NCBI GenBank assembly: GCA_019414045.1
Contig: DXMW01000001.1
Coordinates: 42,299-106,298, forward strand
DNA length: 64,000 nt
Origin: Collinsella sp.
Lineage (GTDB): Bacteria > Actinomycetota > Coriobacteriia > Coriobacteriales > Coriobacteriaceae
Reading direction: 5' to 3'
The notes under the pieces were generated by a model. That model had not been told where the DNA came from. It was given only the letters and a program-made list of their open reading frames with translations, and did not search any database. The position numbers were made by a program, and so were the translations under genes. How positions within the stretch are numbered: the first letter of the stretch is position 1; each line of letters begins with the position of its first letter. Below, piece after piece: positions 53,507-63,153 of the stretch.

Positions 53507-56500
53507 ATGAGGTGGACTACTGTTCGAGCGCTTTGCCGCCGCCTGACCATTGCCGCGGTGACCCTCACCATGGTGACGGGCTCGTTGCCTGTGGGCGCGT
53601 TTGCTGAGGTGCTCACCACCGATAGCACCTTTGTGCAGACGGATGTCGACCAAGTATACGCCGCCGACCCCGCCGACGCCGCGCCCGATGCCGATGCCGC
53701 CAGCGCTGCCGACCCCGCGCCCGATGCCGATGCCGCCAACGCTGCCGACCCCACAGCGCTCGAGGCCGGTGACACCCCTACGCCCCCGGCCTCCGAGATT
53801 GCATCGGCGGCGGGCCTGACGGGCGCCGGACAGACCGAGAGCACACCTGCGGGTACGCTTGCCACCGATCTTGTCGAGGGCAAGGAGCTCGCCGAGCAGC
53901 AAAAGCAAGAGGAGGCTTCCGGCACCGAGGCGACCTGGAACGAAGAACTTGAACTCTGGGCAACCTCGAAGGGCGCCACGGGCGTAAAGGACGAATACGA
54001 CGATGGCTACGTGGCCGGCGAGCAGACCCCCGCGCAGTACTACTTCTCGATTGATAGCCTCACCAATGAAATATCTATCGAGTATGGCGACGCGGGCATT
54101 ACCACGTTGGAGGTGCCCTCGACCATCGACGGCAAGCATGTCGTAAGCCTTAGGGGCATGGGAAAGCCCGCTCTCACATCGGTCACCTTCGCCCCCGATT
54201 CGCACGTCCGCACCGTTGGCGGCCTGGGAGGCAGCAGCATCAAGGAAATCGCACTGCCCGATTCGGTTGAGGAGTTGGGCTGGAATGCGTTTACCGGAAG
54301 CAAGACACTTCAGACGGTGACCTGGCCCAATAACGCGGCCTTTACCACGATTCCCGAGCAGGCCTTTGAGGGCTGCGAACAGCTTGACGACAATGTGGTG
54401 GCAACGCTGCCACCTTCGGTTAAGACTATTGACTATCGTGCCTTCGCCAATTGCGGCGTGCCGCAGTTCTATGTCTCGGATACAACGGTACTCACCTTTA
54501 CGCAGATCAATGTGCCGGGCACGGTGGAGCGGATCGGGCACTATGCATTTTGTGGGTGCTCCTTTGTGTCGTCGGTGACGATTGGCGATGGTGTCAAATC
54601 TATCGGGGCGCTCGCGTTCGCCTCTCTTGATCCTGCGATTGCCGGCAAAGAGATTGTGCTACCCAAAAGCGTGGAAATGATAGAGTGGGGAGCTTTTGAG
54701 AACACGAGATACGGAAACGAGACGAACCATAATGCCGTTGCCCTGCGCGTGATGAACCCCGATCTTCAGTTTGGTGAGGCGGGCTATCCGGGCGACTATA
54801 ATGAGCGCGTGACAATCGATGGCGTAACGTATGCGATTCCCTTTAGTGAAGGCCAGACCATCTATGCCTATGCGACCGATTCGGCTGGCAACCCCTCGAT
54901 GGTCAAAAAGCTTGCCGATGGCGTGGCCGATCGCAAGGACTCCGTCGATTCCTCGAAGCCTGCCTACACGTTTGAGTGGATGGGCGAGGCGGCCCAGGTG
55001 ACGGGCAAACTTCCTCAGAGCGCGACGGCTACACTCGTGCAGGCGGGGCAGTCCACGCCGCTGGCGGTTGGCGATGACGGCAGCTTTACAGCGGACGCTC
55101 TCTCCAAGACAGCAGCAACGCTGCGCATTTCGCTCGGCGGTTACTATGACATGGTGCTGGCGCGCCCGGGCGACCAGATGACGGGCACATGGAATATCGG
55201 AGAGATTAAGGCGGAGGACTTTACCAAGATTCCGGCTTCGCGCGCGATTGAGCTCAACGTGGGCTATCTTGAACCGATTGTGGGCCAGGATAAGACCGAA
55301 CGCATTGAGCTCGATAGTCTCGATAACATCGATCTGACGATGAAGAGCGGCGGCAAGACGCTTAAGCCTGCCAAGGGTGACAAAGAAAACGACTTCCGTA
55401 TCCAGGGCACAGCGCTCGTGGTGTCGCAGGCCATTGCCGACGCGGACCAGGATCTGGAGATAACGCTCGAGCCCAAAGACAGCCTCAAGCTGGGTGGGGC
55501 GACGGCGACGGTGAAGCCTTCGGCCGGCAAGGTCGATATCGACTTGAAGCCCTGGGGCACGGCGGCGGTCACGACCAAGGGCGACTACCAGGGAGCCAAC
55601 CGCGTGCTGGTGTTCCGTACGTCCGACGGCAAGCTGGTCGCCGACGGCGTCACCTATTTGATGGGTTACGAAGACGATGGCACCACGCCTATCATGAAGG
55701 CCGAGACGCCGCGCCTTAAGGCCGGTTCGTACACTATCGTCGCCTTTAACAAGACGAGCTACGACATCCAGGCGACGAGCTATTCCACGTTTAGCCGCCT
55801 AGGGCTGACTGTGGGTAAGCATATCGCGCAAAAGCAGGTGAAGATTGAGGACGGCAAACAGCTCGACGTGACGCTCGACGTCCCCACGTTTGACGTGGAG
55901 GCGTATCGTGCCGAGCGTGGGCTGACGGCGGGCTCGGTTATCGCTGATTCGTCCGCGGTCGTTGGCGTGGAGACCGAGCTGCGCATTCATTACGAGCTCA
56001 AGGACAGCCAGGCTACCAAGATTGAGATTCCGCTGGCCAAGGATGCCGTCGAGGATGTGTCCGCAGGCTCTCGCGATCCCGGTGATAGCTCCCGTACATG
56101 GTGGACTGACGCGACGTGGGAGGGCGACAACCTCGTTCTCGATATGAAGAAGGGCATGGGCGCCGATGTGTTTGTGCGCTTTAAGCCTAAGGCCGCGGGC
56201 ATCTATGCTATCTCGCCGCTTATTACGCTGGGCGAGGTGACATTGCCGCTGGGAAGCACCACGCTCGAGGTTAGCGGATCGCGCATCGAGGTCGACAGCA
56301 CCGACGTCCACAGCCTGCTGGGCAATGTGGCCTACGTTTATGCGGCGCCCGGCAAAAGCGTGCAGCTTACCGTGGGCGCGGGCGCCTCGGCCGCAAAGTA
56401 CACTGACAAGACCAATAAACTCGGCCGTGCCAAGATTGAATACGACCTGCCGCAGGATACGCTTGCCGCCGAGCGCGTGACGCTCGAGGCGCGCGTGGGC

Positions 56501-59500
56501 TCGACCGACGTCGCCGCCGCTGCCGCCGAGGTGACGGCTCGCAATTATGTGCGCTATGTTCCGGGCGCTTCGGTCTGGAACTTTGATGTGACGTATCGTG
56601 GCGGTACGCAAAACTTGGTCAAGGACGGCAAGGACACCGGCAAGAGCCTGTGGACCTTCCATCATCTGCCACAAAAGAAGAACGCCTACTGGACGTTCGA
56701 TATCACACTCGAGGTGGGAAACGAAGAGGCCGCCGACACGCTCGACCTGTACGTGGACTGCGTGGATGGCAAGACGGTGACGATTCCTCTGACTCAAAAG
56801 TCGCGCGAGGGCACCCGCGTGCGCTATGCGGCGGAGTATGTGGACGAGGGTTACCTTAAGCTGCTTAATGAGTTTAACAAGGCGAATGACTCGACCTATG
56901 TGAACTGCGGCAACTTTGAGCAAATCTTTATGCCGCAGACCTACCGCATCTCCAATGCCCAGCTTATGACCATGCTGAGTTTTGACGCCAAAGCTTCGGC
57001 CAAAAAGCATTCCGCCGCGGCCGAGGAGCGCCAGCAGGAGTTCTCGAATGCCGTGCAGCAGTGGCACGAGTATATGATGGATAACTCGTTTAATGATGTC
57101 GACGAGGCCTTTAACGACGCGATTGACCAGATGGTCGCCGATGCGTTTGCCGAAGAGGACAAGGACGGTAAAGAGGATGAAGCCCAAGGTGGAGCTGCGC
57201 GTAAGGCTCGTCGCGCCCCTGCCGCCAGCGACGGCGAGGGTGATGGTGCTGGCAACGACGAGGCCGCGCAGTTTGCGGCTGAGCTCAAGGCCGCGGTCGG
57301 CGGGTCGTCGGCGCTGCTGACCCAGCAGGGCGACAGCTATGGCGTCAATGTGGACAAGATGATCTTTGAGGATGCTTACGGCACCAGCGAGGATTGGTAT
57401 CAGGAACTCGCGGCGGCCCAGGGCGCGAACGCTGCGGATGCGGCCGCCATCAAGGAGCTCGTCGACCATGCATCGCGAGCGGAGTTTATTGCCCAGCAGG
57501 CAGAGGATCTGGTGGGCCAGTCGATGGGTATCGGCCAGCTCAACCAATACGGAAGCTGGAATGACGCAACCGCTGCGGCGCTCAACAAGTGTGCGGGCAT
57601 TAAGGCCAGCGAGTACAACGGCCAGTCGACGAGCGGGTTTAACGATTTGGGCCAGGTGCTCGGCAGCTCGCTGAGCTACAAGGCGGCTGACGACGATACC
57701 GTCAAGGGCTTTAAGGTCGCCGCGCCCGATGGCGAGCAGACGGCCTATATCGAGTCGGAGTTTATCGAGAACTCCAATAACAACAAGAACCAGGCGCTTC
57801 TGTTTAACTCGATCGCCATGCAGTGCGACATTCTGGACAACCTGTACGACAACTGGAATGTGGTCCATAGCCTCAACAACTCCAAGGTGCGCGGATGGCT
57901 CATGGCCTGGAAGCTCAACGGCGACGTGAGCGCCCATATGAAGCTCATCCGCACGATCCGTTCGCTCAAGAGCTATAAGATCGAGTGCGAGATGTTCGGA
58001 CAGGTCTTTAAGACCGACGCGTGGAAGGCGGCCGGTCAGGCGTTTCCCGCGGCGACCCAGGGCATCGGCATCTTTACCGGCATTTACGGCGTGAACGATG
58101 CCAGCAAGAACTGGGAGAACGTGAACGTCCGCATGCAGAAGGTGAAGGGCGAGCGCGAGGGCTATGAGCTTCAGCATACGCGCTTGCTTGCCAAGCCCGA
58201 GAAGACCGAGGACGACTGGAAGTGCATTTACGCGCTGCGTGACGCCATGGAGAAGGCGCGTGCGTTTGAGGATCTGCTGTATCGCCAGCTCTGCCACGAT
58301 AGCACCGATGTGGCAGTGGGCTCCATTATGACAATCGCCGGCGTGCTGACGGCCGGTTCGGCGGGTACCGTGGTGGGCGCTGCCTATGATGCGGCTTCGA
58401 CCAGCGTAGGTTCGGAGCGCGCGATTAAGCTGACCAATGCCGAATGCGCCTACGATGTTGCCTGCGAGCAGGTGGAGCGCGCGTGCCAGAATCGCATTAC
58501 GGTCAACTGGGGCGAGCTGACCGATGCCGAGGTCTACAAGGCCAACAAGGACGGCTTGATCTCGGACGAGAAGATGCAGTCGATCTTCGAGGCGCGTTAC
58601 CGCAATGTGGCTGCCAAGGCTGCACCCGACCCTGCGGGCGTGGTGTACGAGGGCCTGCTGTCCAATACGGTTGAAGGCGCGACGGTTGAGCTGTGGAGCG
58701 CCGACAATGCGGCCGGTACCAATGCGGTGCGTTGGGATGCCGAGGAGTATGAGCAGGACAATCCGCTTGCAACGGGTGCGGACGGCGCGTACAACTGGAA
58801 TACGCCGACCGGCTGGTATCAGGTGCGCGTGACCAAGGACGGGTATGAGGAGGCGCGTTCGGCTTGGCTGCGCGTGCCGCCGATTCAGACTGAGGTGAAC
58901 ATTGGCTTGGTGTCGACGGCGGCGCCCGAGGTGGCCTCGGCCCATGCCTATACCGATTGCATCGAGGTTGAGTTTGCGCAGTATATGGATGCGAGCGACG
59001 ATGCCCTGGTCGCATTGCGCGCGCAGGGCTTGGGCGACGTGACGTATACGTGGCTCGACAAACAGGACGATCCCAATGGCAAGCCGCTATCGCGCGTGCT
59101 GCGTATTCGCTATGCCGATGCGCGTGAGGCGGGCTCGACGGTGGCGTTTGAGCTCGACGGTGCTCGCAACTACGCCGGCACGGCCATGGCGCGCTGGGCA
59201 AGTGGCGAGCTTGTCGTGGGCGTTCGTGCCGACAAGCTCAAACTCAACGTGGAGCAGGCCGTGACCATGCTTGATGGCAGTGACTTTGAGCTGGTGGCGC
59301 ACGTGACCGATAAGGCGGGCAAGCCGTTTGCGGGCGCCAAGGTTAGTGTTGGGCTGGAGTCCTCGGCTATCTGCTCTGTCGATGCCACCCAGGCCGTGAC
59401 GGGCGAGGACGGTGCGGCGACGTTTGTGCTGCATGGTGCTCTGCCCGGTTTGACGACGTTGACGGCGGCGGTGGACGGCACGGCGCTGTCCAAGCAGGTC

Positions 59501-60145
59501 GACGTGCGCGTGTCTGCCGAGGCAGTGCGACCGGCGCGACCGGTGGCGACGATTGGTGCGACGACGTTTGGTGCATGGTCGCCCAAGGAGAACTACATTA
59601 CGGTGCCCAAGGGCACGAAGCTGGAGCTTTCAGCCGAGGGCGGCACGACGATTTGGTACACCACCAACGACACCTGCCCCTGCCGTGACGAAGACCGCGT
59701 AAAGTACACCGAGCCTATTGCGCTCGATAGCAATATGTATGTGCGCATTGCGGCGCAGCGTCCCGGCATGTCGTATAGCGAGTATTCGGAGCGCTTGAAC
59801 ATTACGATTACGGTGACCGATGAGGCGACGCCCGATCCCGAGCCGGAGCCCGGGCCGGAGCCCGAACCCAAGCCGGAACCCAAGCCGACGCCTGGCGGCG
59901 GTGAGCAGGGTGGCGGTGCGGATGGCTCTGGCGGTACCGGGGCTCCTGCGGGTGGTTCGACTTCGACGACGACAACGGTGACGACGGACAAGTCCAAGGG
60001 CAAGGGCGAGAACGGCAAGAAGTCCGGCGGCACGGAGCTCGCCAGCACGGGTGACTCCGCCGCGATGACGGTCGCCGCTCTGGGTATCGCCGGCGCAACC
60101 GTAGCCGTGGCCGGTGTTGCCGCGACCAAGCGCCGCAAGCGCTAG
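53507..60145 (+). CDS. Giant LAxTG-anchored surface protein with BspA-type leucine-rich repeats
   Basis: A 2212-residue secreted cell-wall protein. Signal peptide ~1-33; an Asp/Ala/Pro repeat segment ~45-95; BspA-like LRR_5 repeats ~178-440 (units such as SIKEIALPDSVEELGWNAF and VERIGHYAFCGCSFVSSVTI); a long beta-rich part ~480-1130; a helical part ~1130-1700 that I cannot assign, with hydrophobic GSIMTIAGVLTAGSAGTVVGAAYDAA; a carboxypeptidase-regulatory-like beta domain ~1705-1802; an Ig-like (Big_1-type) domain ~1907-2002; a chitobiase C-terminal-like domain ~2013-2102; Pro/Glu linker; LASTG 2178-2182, helix and KRRKR. BspA-type LRR proteins often bind host or bacterial surfaces. The ATG follows AAAGGA. 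Confidence 0.88.
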   Translation: MRWTTVRALCRRLTIAAVTLTMVTGSLPVGAFAEVLTTDSTFVQTDVDQVYAADPADAAPDADAASAADPAPDADAANAADPTALEAGDTPTPPASEIASAAGLTGAGQTESTPAGTLATDLVEGKELAEQQKQEEASGTEATWNEELELWATSKGATGVKDEYDDGYVAGEQTPAQYYFSIDSLTNEISIEYGDAGITTLEVPSTIDGKHVVSLRGMGKPALTSVTFAPDSHVRTVGGLGGSSIKEIALPDSVEELGWNAFTGSKTLQTVTWPNNAAFTTIPEQAFEGCEQLDDNVVATLPPSVKTIDYRAFANCGVPQFYVSDTTVLTFTQINVPGTVERIGHYAFCGCSFVSSVTIGDGVKSIGALAFASLDPAIAGKEIVLPKSVEMIEWGAFENTRYGNETNHNAVALRVMNPDLQFGEAGYPGDYNERVTIDGVTYAIPFSEGQTIYAYATDSAGNPSMVKKLADGVADRKDSVDSSKPAYTFEWMGEAAQVTGKLPQSATATLVQAGQSTPLAVGDDGSFTADALSKTAATLRISLGGYYDMVLARPGDQMTGTWNIGEIKAEDFTKIPASRAIELNVGYLEPIVGQDKTERIELDSLDNIDLTMKSGGKTLKPAKGDKENDFRIQGTALVVSQAIADADQDLEITLEPKDSLKLGGATATVKPSAGKVDIDLKPWGTAAVTTKGDYQGANRVLVFRTSDGKLVADGVTYLMGYEDDGTTPIMKAETPRLKAGSYTIVAFNKTSYDIQATSYSTFSRLGLTVGKHIAQKQVKIEDGKQLDVTLDVPTFDVEAYRAERGLTAGSVIADSSAVVGVETELRIHYELKDSQATKIEIPLAKDAVEDVSAGSRDPGDSSRTWWTDATWEGDNLVLDMKKGMGADVFVRFKPKAAGIYAISPLITLGEVTLPLGSTTLEVSGSRIEVDSTDVHSLLGNVAYVYAAPGKSVQLTVGAGASAAKYTDKTNKLGRAKIEYDLPQDTLAAERVTLEARVGSTDVAAAAAEVTARNYVRYVPGASVWNFDVTYRGGTQNLVKDGKDTGKSLWTFHHLPQKKNAYWTFDITLEVGNEEAADTLDLYVDCVDGKTVTIPLTQKSREGTRVRYAAEYVDEGYLKLLNEFNKANDSTYVNCGNFEQIFMPQTYRISNAQLMTMLSFDAKASAKKHSAAAEERQQEFSNAVQQWHEYMMDNSFNDVDEAFNDAIDQMVADAFAEEDKDGKEDEAQGGAARKARRAPAASDGEGDGAGNDEAAQFAAELKAAVGGSSALLTQQGDSYGVNVDKMIFEDAYGTSEDWYQELAAAQGANAADAAAIKELVDHASRAEFIAQQAEDLVGQSMGIGQLNQYGSWNDATAAALNKCAGIKASEYNGQSTSGFNDLGQVLGSSLSYKAADDDTVKGFKVAAPDGEQTAYIESEFIENSNNNKNQALLFNSIAMQCDILDNLYDNWNVVHSLNNSKVRGWLMAWKLNGDVSAHMKLIRTIRSLKSYKIECEMFGQVFKTDAWKAAGQAFPAATQGIGIFTGIYGVNDASKNWENVNVRMQKVKGEREGYELQHTRLLAKPEKTEDDWKCIYALRDAMEKARAFEDLLYRQLCHDSTDVAVGSIMTIAGVLTAGSAGTVVGAAYDAASTSVGSERAIKLTNAECAYDVACEQVERACQNRITVNWGELTDAEVYKANKDGLISDEKMQSIFEARYRNVAAKAAPDPAGVVYEGLLSNTVEGATVELWSADNAAGTNAVRWDAEEYEQDNPLATGADGAYNWNTPTGWYQVRVTKDGYEEARSAWLRVPPIQTEVNIGLVSTAAPEVASAHAYTDCIEVEFAQYMDASDDALVALRAQGLGDVTYTWLDKQDDPNGKPLSRVLRIRYADAREAGSTVAFELDGARNYAGTAMARWASGELVVGVRADKLKLNVEQAVTMLDGSDFELVAHVTDKAGKPFAGAKVSVGLESSAICSVDATQAVTGEDGAATFVLHGALPGLTTLTAAVDGTALSKQVDVRVSAEAVRPARPVATIGATTFGAWSPKENYITVPKGTKLELSAEGGTTIWYTTNDTCPCRDEDRVKYTEPIALDSNMYVRIAAQRPGMSYSEYSERLNITITVTDEATPDPEPEPGPEPEPKPEPKPTPGGGEQGGGADGSGGTGAPAGGSTSTTTTVTTDKSKGKGENGKKSGGTELASTGDSAAMTVAALGIAGATVAVAGVAATKRRKR
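53681..53752 (+). repeat. 36-bp tandem repeat, two units
   Basis: Units 53681-53716 and 53717-53752 differ at one base and encode the APDADAASAADP-like repeat near the N-terminus of the giant surface protein. Confidence 0.85.
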
Positions 60146-60181
60146 GGTTGGGTGGCGGTGCCTATCCGCGGCTTTCGCAAA

Positions 60182-60398
60182 ACCTCAACCTGTAACACCT
60201 GGCTGCCCAAAACGGCCCCAGATGTTACAGATTTAGATGAACCGAATGGCCGCCAACCTAACGTCTCGATCTGTAACATGTAGCGAGGAATTTGGCCTCT
60301 AACTGTTACAGATTGAGATAAAGCGGAGGCGGCTGGCGCAATATCTCGATCTGTAACAACTACGATGCTCAACGGGCTCCAGGTGTTACAGATCGAGA
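60182..60398. repeat. Three TGTTACAGATTGAGA inverted-repeat units
   Basis: Unit 3 (60182-60237) is degenerate. Unit 4 (60263-60318) is nearly identical, loop included, to unit 2 after the previous surface gene. Unit 5 (60344-60398) has arms TCTCGATCTGTAACA and complement. With the repeat at 60421 they fill the 60146-60539 gap. Confidence 0.8.
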
Positions 60399-60420
60399 CA
60401 AACTAGTCGGTCAGGCCCCC

Positions 60421-60457
60421 AACCACCACAAAGGTGCCTGTCCCCATCGTGGTGGTT
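60421..60457. repeat. GGGGACAG-family hairpin repeat
   Basis: AACCACCACAAAGG and a CGTGGTGGTT arm pair around TGCCTGTCCCC. Same stem type as 49492 and 53366, with a partly decayed right arm. Confidence 0.75.
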
Positions 60458-60473
60458 GGGGTGGTCGGCATAG

Positions 60474-60512
60474 AAAAAGTCCCCGCCGGGCGTGTGCTCG
60501 ACGGGGACTTTG
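60474..60512 (-). terminator. Rho-independent terminator of nfnAB
   Basis: On the minus strand AGTCCCCG (complement of 60502-60509) pairs with CGGGGACT (complement of 60478-60485), with further pairing inside, then TTTTTC. Confidence 0.8.
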
Positions 60513-60539
60513 CCGTTTGATGGCTAGCACTGCAGGTGA

Positions 60540-61949
60540 TTACTCGCCCAGCAGGCTCTTGGTGATGGAAGCGGCGGCCTTCTTGCCGGCGCCCATCGCC
60601 AGAATGACCGTAGCGGCACCGGTGACGATGTCGCCGCCGGCCCAGATGCGGGGATCGGTGGTCTGGCCGGTCTCCTCGTCGGCAACGATGTAGCCCCACT
60701 TGTTGAGCTCCATCTTGCCGCCGATCTTCTTTGCGAAGGGGTTGGCGTTGGTGCCGATAGCCGAGATAGCGACGTCGCAGGGGATCTCCTCGATGGCGCC
60801 CTCGATGGGCACCGGGCGGCGACGGCCGGACTCGTCAGGCTCGCCGAGCTCCATCTTCTGGACCTTGACGGCGCACACGGAGCCGTCTTCGCCAGCGACA
60901 AACTCGAGCGGGGAGACGAGCGGCAGAACCTCGACGCCCTCGGCCTTAGCATGGTGCAGCTCGGCGCGACGGCAGGGCATCTCGTCCTCGGTACGACGGT
61001 AGGCGATGATGGCGTGCTCGGCGCCCAGACGCTTGGCGGTACGGACGGCGTCCATAGCCACGTTGCCGCCACCAAAGACGACGACGTTCTTGCCGTGCTT
61101 GGTGGGGGTGTCGTACTCGGGGAACTTGTTGGCCTTCATCAGGTTCACGCGGGTGAGGTACTCGTTAGCGAAGAAGACGTTGGGCAGGTTCTCGCCGGGG
61201 ACGTTGAGGAACTTGGGCAGGCCTGCGCCGGTCGCCACGTAGATGGCGTCGAAGCCCTGCTCGAACAGCTCCTCGGCCGTGGCCATATTGCCCACGACGG
61301 AGTTGTACTCAAACTTGACGCCCATGTCCTCCAGGCCGTCAATCTCGCGCTTGACGACTGCCTTGGGCAGACGGAACTCGGGGATGCCGTAGACCAGCAC
61401 GCCGCCGCCGGTGAAGAATGCCTCGAAGACGGTAACGTCAAAACCGTTACGGGCGAGCTCGCCGGCGCAGGTGATGCCGGACGGGCCGGAGCCGACGACA
61501 GCGACCTTCTTGCCGTTCTTGGGGGCCATCTTGGGCGTGGAGGCGAGCTCGGGGCGGTCGCCCAAGAAGCGCTCGAGCTGGCCGATGGCCACGGGCTCGG
61601 ACTTCTTGCCACGGATGCACTTGCCCTCGCACTGGTTCTCCTGCGGGCAGACGCGGCCGCAGATGGCGGGAAGCATGGAGTCCTCGCGAATGGTATCGAG
61701 AGCGCCGCCGAAGTCCTTCGCGCGGATCTGCTCGATAAAGCGGGGAATGTTGATGTTGACGGGGCAGCCCTCAACACAGAACGGCTTCTTGCAGTTGAGG
61801 CAGCGCTCGGCCTCGGCCAGCGCCATCTCCTCGGTGAAGCCCTTGTCGACGGGGCGGAAGTCGCAGGCGCGCTCGGCAGCCGGCTCCTCGTTATCGGGGG
61901 TGCGGGGCGACTTCATATCGGCAACGAAACGACCGTTAACTAGTGGCAT
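60540..61949 (-). CDS. nfnB: NfnB-like FAD/Fe-S subunit (annotated elsewhere as glutamate synthase small chain)
   Basis: A 469-residue flavoprotein of the GltD family. The N-terminal Fe-S domain has two cysteine clusters, ERCLNCKKPFCVEGCPV and AICGRVCPQENQCEGKC. The FAD-binding GSGPSGITCAGELARNG motif and the NAD(P) site GGGNVAMDAVRTAKRLG follow. The gene overlaps by 10 bp with a PyrK/NfnA-like subunit and there is no glutamate synthase large subunit in view. This pairing is that of NfnAB, the electron-bifurcating NADH-dependent ferredoxin:NADP+ oxidoreductase, rather than glutamate synthase. The activity is inferred from gene context. Confidence 0.82.
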   Translation of the reverse strand: MPLVNGRFVADMKSPRTPDNEEPAAERACDFRPVDKGFTEEMALAEAERCLNCKKPFCVEGCPVNINIPRFIEQIRAKDFGGALDTIREDSMLPAICGRVCPQENQCEGKCIRGKKSEPVAIGQLERFLGDRPELASTPKMAPKNGKKVAVVGSGPSGITCAGELARNGFDVTVFEAFFTGGGVLVYGIPEFRLPKAVVKREIDGLEDMGVKFEYNSVVGNMATAEELFEQGFDAIYVATGAGLPKFLNVPGENLPNVFFANEYLTRVNLMKANKFPEYDTPTKHGKNVVVFGGGNVAMDAVRTAKRLGAEHAIIAYRRTEDEMPCRRAELHHAKAEGVEVLPLVSPLEFVAGEDGSVCAVKVQKMELGEPDESGRRRPVPIEGAIEEIPCDVAISAIGTNANPFAKKIGGKMELNKWGYIVADEETGQTTDPRIWAGGDIVTGAATVILAMGAGKKAAASITKSLLGE

Positions 61950-62779
61950 GCGCAGCTCTTTTCCTCATAGGCCTTGAGGGACTCGCCCTCTTCGGAACGG
62001 TAAGCGGCCTGGCGGGCACGAAGGTCATCCCAGTCGACCAGGGTGGCATCGAAGTCGGGGCCGTCGACGCAAGCGAACTTGGTCACGCCGCCCACCTCGA
62101 CGCGGCAGCAGCCGCACATGCCGGTTCCGTCAACCATGATGGGGTTGAGCGACGCGGTGATGGGGGTGTCGTACTTCTGGGCGGTGAGGGTCGAGAACTT
62201 CATCATCGGAACGGGGCCGACGCAGAAGACCTGGCTCACGGCCTTGTCCTGCAGCAGGCGCTCCAGCGGAGCGGTGACAACGCCCTGCTCGCCGTAGGAG
62301 CCGTCGTCGGTGGTGATGTGGATGTGGTCCTCGTCGAGGAGCTCGCGGAACTGGTCCTCCATGAGCAGGAGGTCCTTGGTGCGGGCGCCCATGATGGCGT
62401 GCACCTCGTGACCGGTCTCGACCAGGTGCTTGGCGACCGGGAAGGCAATTGCCAGGCCGACGCCGCCGCCAATGACGGCGCAGGGGCCCTCGGCCATCTC
62501 GGTGGGAACGCCCAGCGGGCCCACGACGTCGCGCAGCGACTCGCCGGCCTCGTAGGTGGAAAGCATCTCGGTGGTCTTGCCGATCACCATGAAGATGAAC
62601 TCGACCCAGCCCTCGTCACCGTTCCAGCCGGCCAGGGTAAACGGGACACGCTCGCCCGTCTCGTTGGCGCGAACCATGAGGAACTGTCCAGCGTGCGCAT
62701 GTTTGGCGATTGCGGGCGCCTCGATGCGGAACTTGAACACCTTCTCCGAGAACTGCGTCTTCTCCAGGATCTTATACAT
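61940..62779 (-). CDS. nfnA: NfnA-like FAD and [2Fe-2S] subunit (ferredoxin-NADP reductase alpha type)
   Basis: A 279-residue protein of the dihydroorotate dehydrogenase electron-transfer (PyrK) family. An N-terminal FAD barrel (residues ~1-100, ending near MVIGKTTEML), an NAD-binding domain (CAVIGGGVGLAIAFPVAK) and a C-terminal [2Fe-2S] site (GTGMCGCCRVEVGG ... KFACVDGPDF) are present in this order. Together with NfnB it would exchange electrons between NADH, NADPH and ferredoxin. GAGAGGGG precedes the ATG. The first gene of the pair; a TATAAT box lies upstream at 62885-62890. Confidence 0.85.
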   Translation of the reverse strand: MYKILEKTQFSEKVFKFRIEAPAIAKHAHAGQFLMVRANETGERVPFTLAGWNGDEGWVEFIFMVIGKTTEMLSTYEAGESLRDVVGPLGVPTEMAEGPCAVIGGGVGLAIAFPVAKHLVETGHEVHAIMGARTKDLLLMEDQFRELLDEDHIHITTDDGSYGEQGVVTAPLERLLQDKAVSQVFCVGPVPMMKFSTLTAQKYDTPITASLNPIMVDGTGMCGCCRVEVGGVTKFACVDGPDFDATLVDWDDLRARQAAYRSEEGESLKAYEEKSCACH

Positions 62780-62884
62780 AGAACCCCTCTCTTGTTAGGG
62801 CCGCCGAACCGTGCCTCCACGGAAATGGACGGTAGCCCGAGTAAAACCGTACGCGCACAGGCGTTGTGCAGACATACGGTGCAA

Positions 62885-62890
62885 ATTATA
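62885..62890 (-). promoter_or_regulatory. -10 box upstream of nfnAB
   Basis: A consensus TATAAT on the minus strand, 105 bases before the nfnA start. No good -35 box is visible. Confidence 0.45.
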
Positions 62891-62951
62891 CCCTCATGGA
62901 CATGCTGTTTACGTGTGTCTTCGGCGGTTGGGAAAAGGGTTTATCCACTTC

Positions 62952-62989
62952 GACCTACCAAATAGGGATAGGTTTATTTTGGTCGGTTT
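62952..62989. repeat. GGGGACAG-family hairpin repeat, variant core
   Basis: CGACCTACCA pairs imperfectly with TGGTCGGTT around AATAGGGATAGGTTTATTT. The core reads GGGATAGG here, and TTTATTTTGG is shared with the copy at 40949. Confidence 0.65.
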
Positions 62990-63005
62990 TATCAGGCAAA
63001 ACGGC

Positions 63006-63047
63006 AAAGGGGGCCGGCCTCGGGTTGTGATGAGGCCGGCCCCCTTT
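63006..63047. terminator. Strong hairpin downstream of pth (bidirectional terminator type)
   Basis: Perfect 15-bp arms (63006-63020 with 63033-63047). It lies 105 bases after the pth stop on the minus strand. T-runs are short on both sides. Confidence 0.65.
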
Positions 63048-63114
63048 GGGGTGTTATGCGTGTATGGCGGCGCGGGGTTTATTGCGATGCGGCCACCGGG
63101 GCGTTTCCGCAGAT

Positions 63115-63153
63115 AAAACCTGCCAAAATAAACATCCCTAAACGGTAGGTTTT
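63115..63153. repeat. GGGGACAG-family hairpin repeat, variant core, at the pth stop
   Basis: AAAACCTGCCA (63115-63125) pairs with CGGTAGGTTTT (63143-63153) around AATAAACATCCCTAA. The right arm overlaps the first bases of the pth stop codon. Confidence 0.7.

Noticed and set aside
55799..58945. 1048-codon minus-strand frame inside the giant surface protein gene
   Set aside because: It is fully contained in a well-supported plus-strand gene with signal peptide and sorting motif, has shadow-like composition, and has no ribosome site.
51167..60145. Prophage or integrative element carrying the surface genes
   Set aside because: No integrase, transposase, phage structural gene or attachment duplication is visible; codon use and GC look like the rest of the window.
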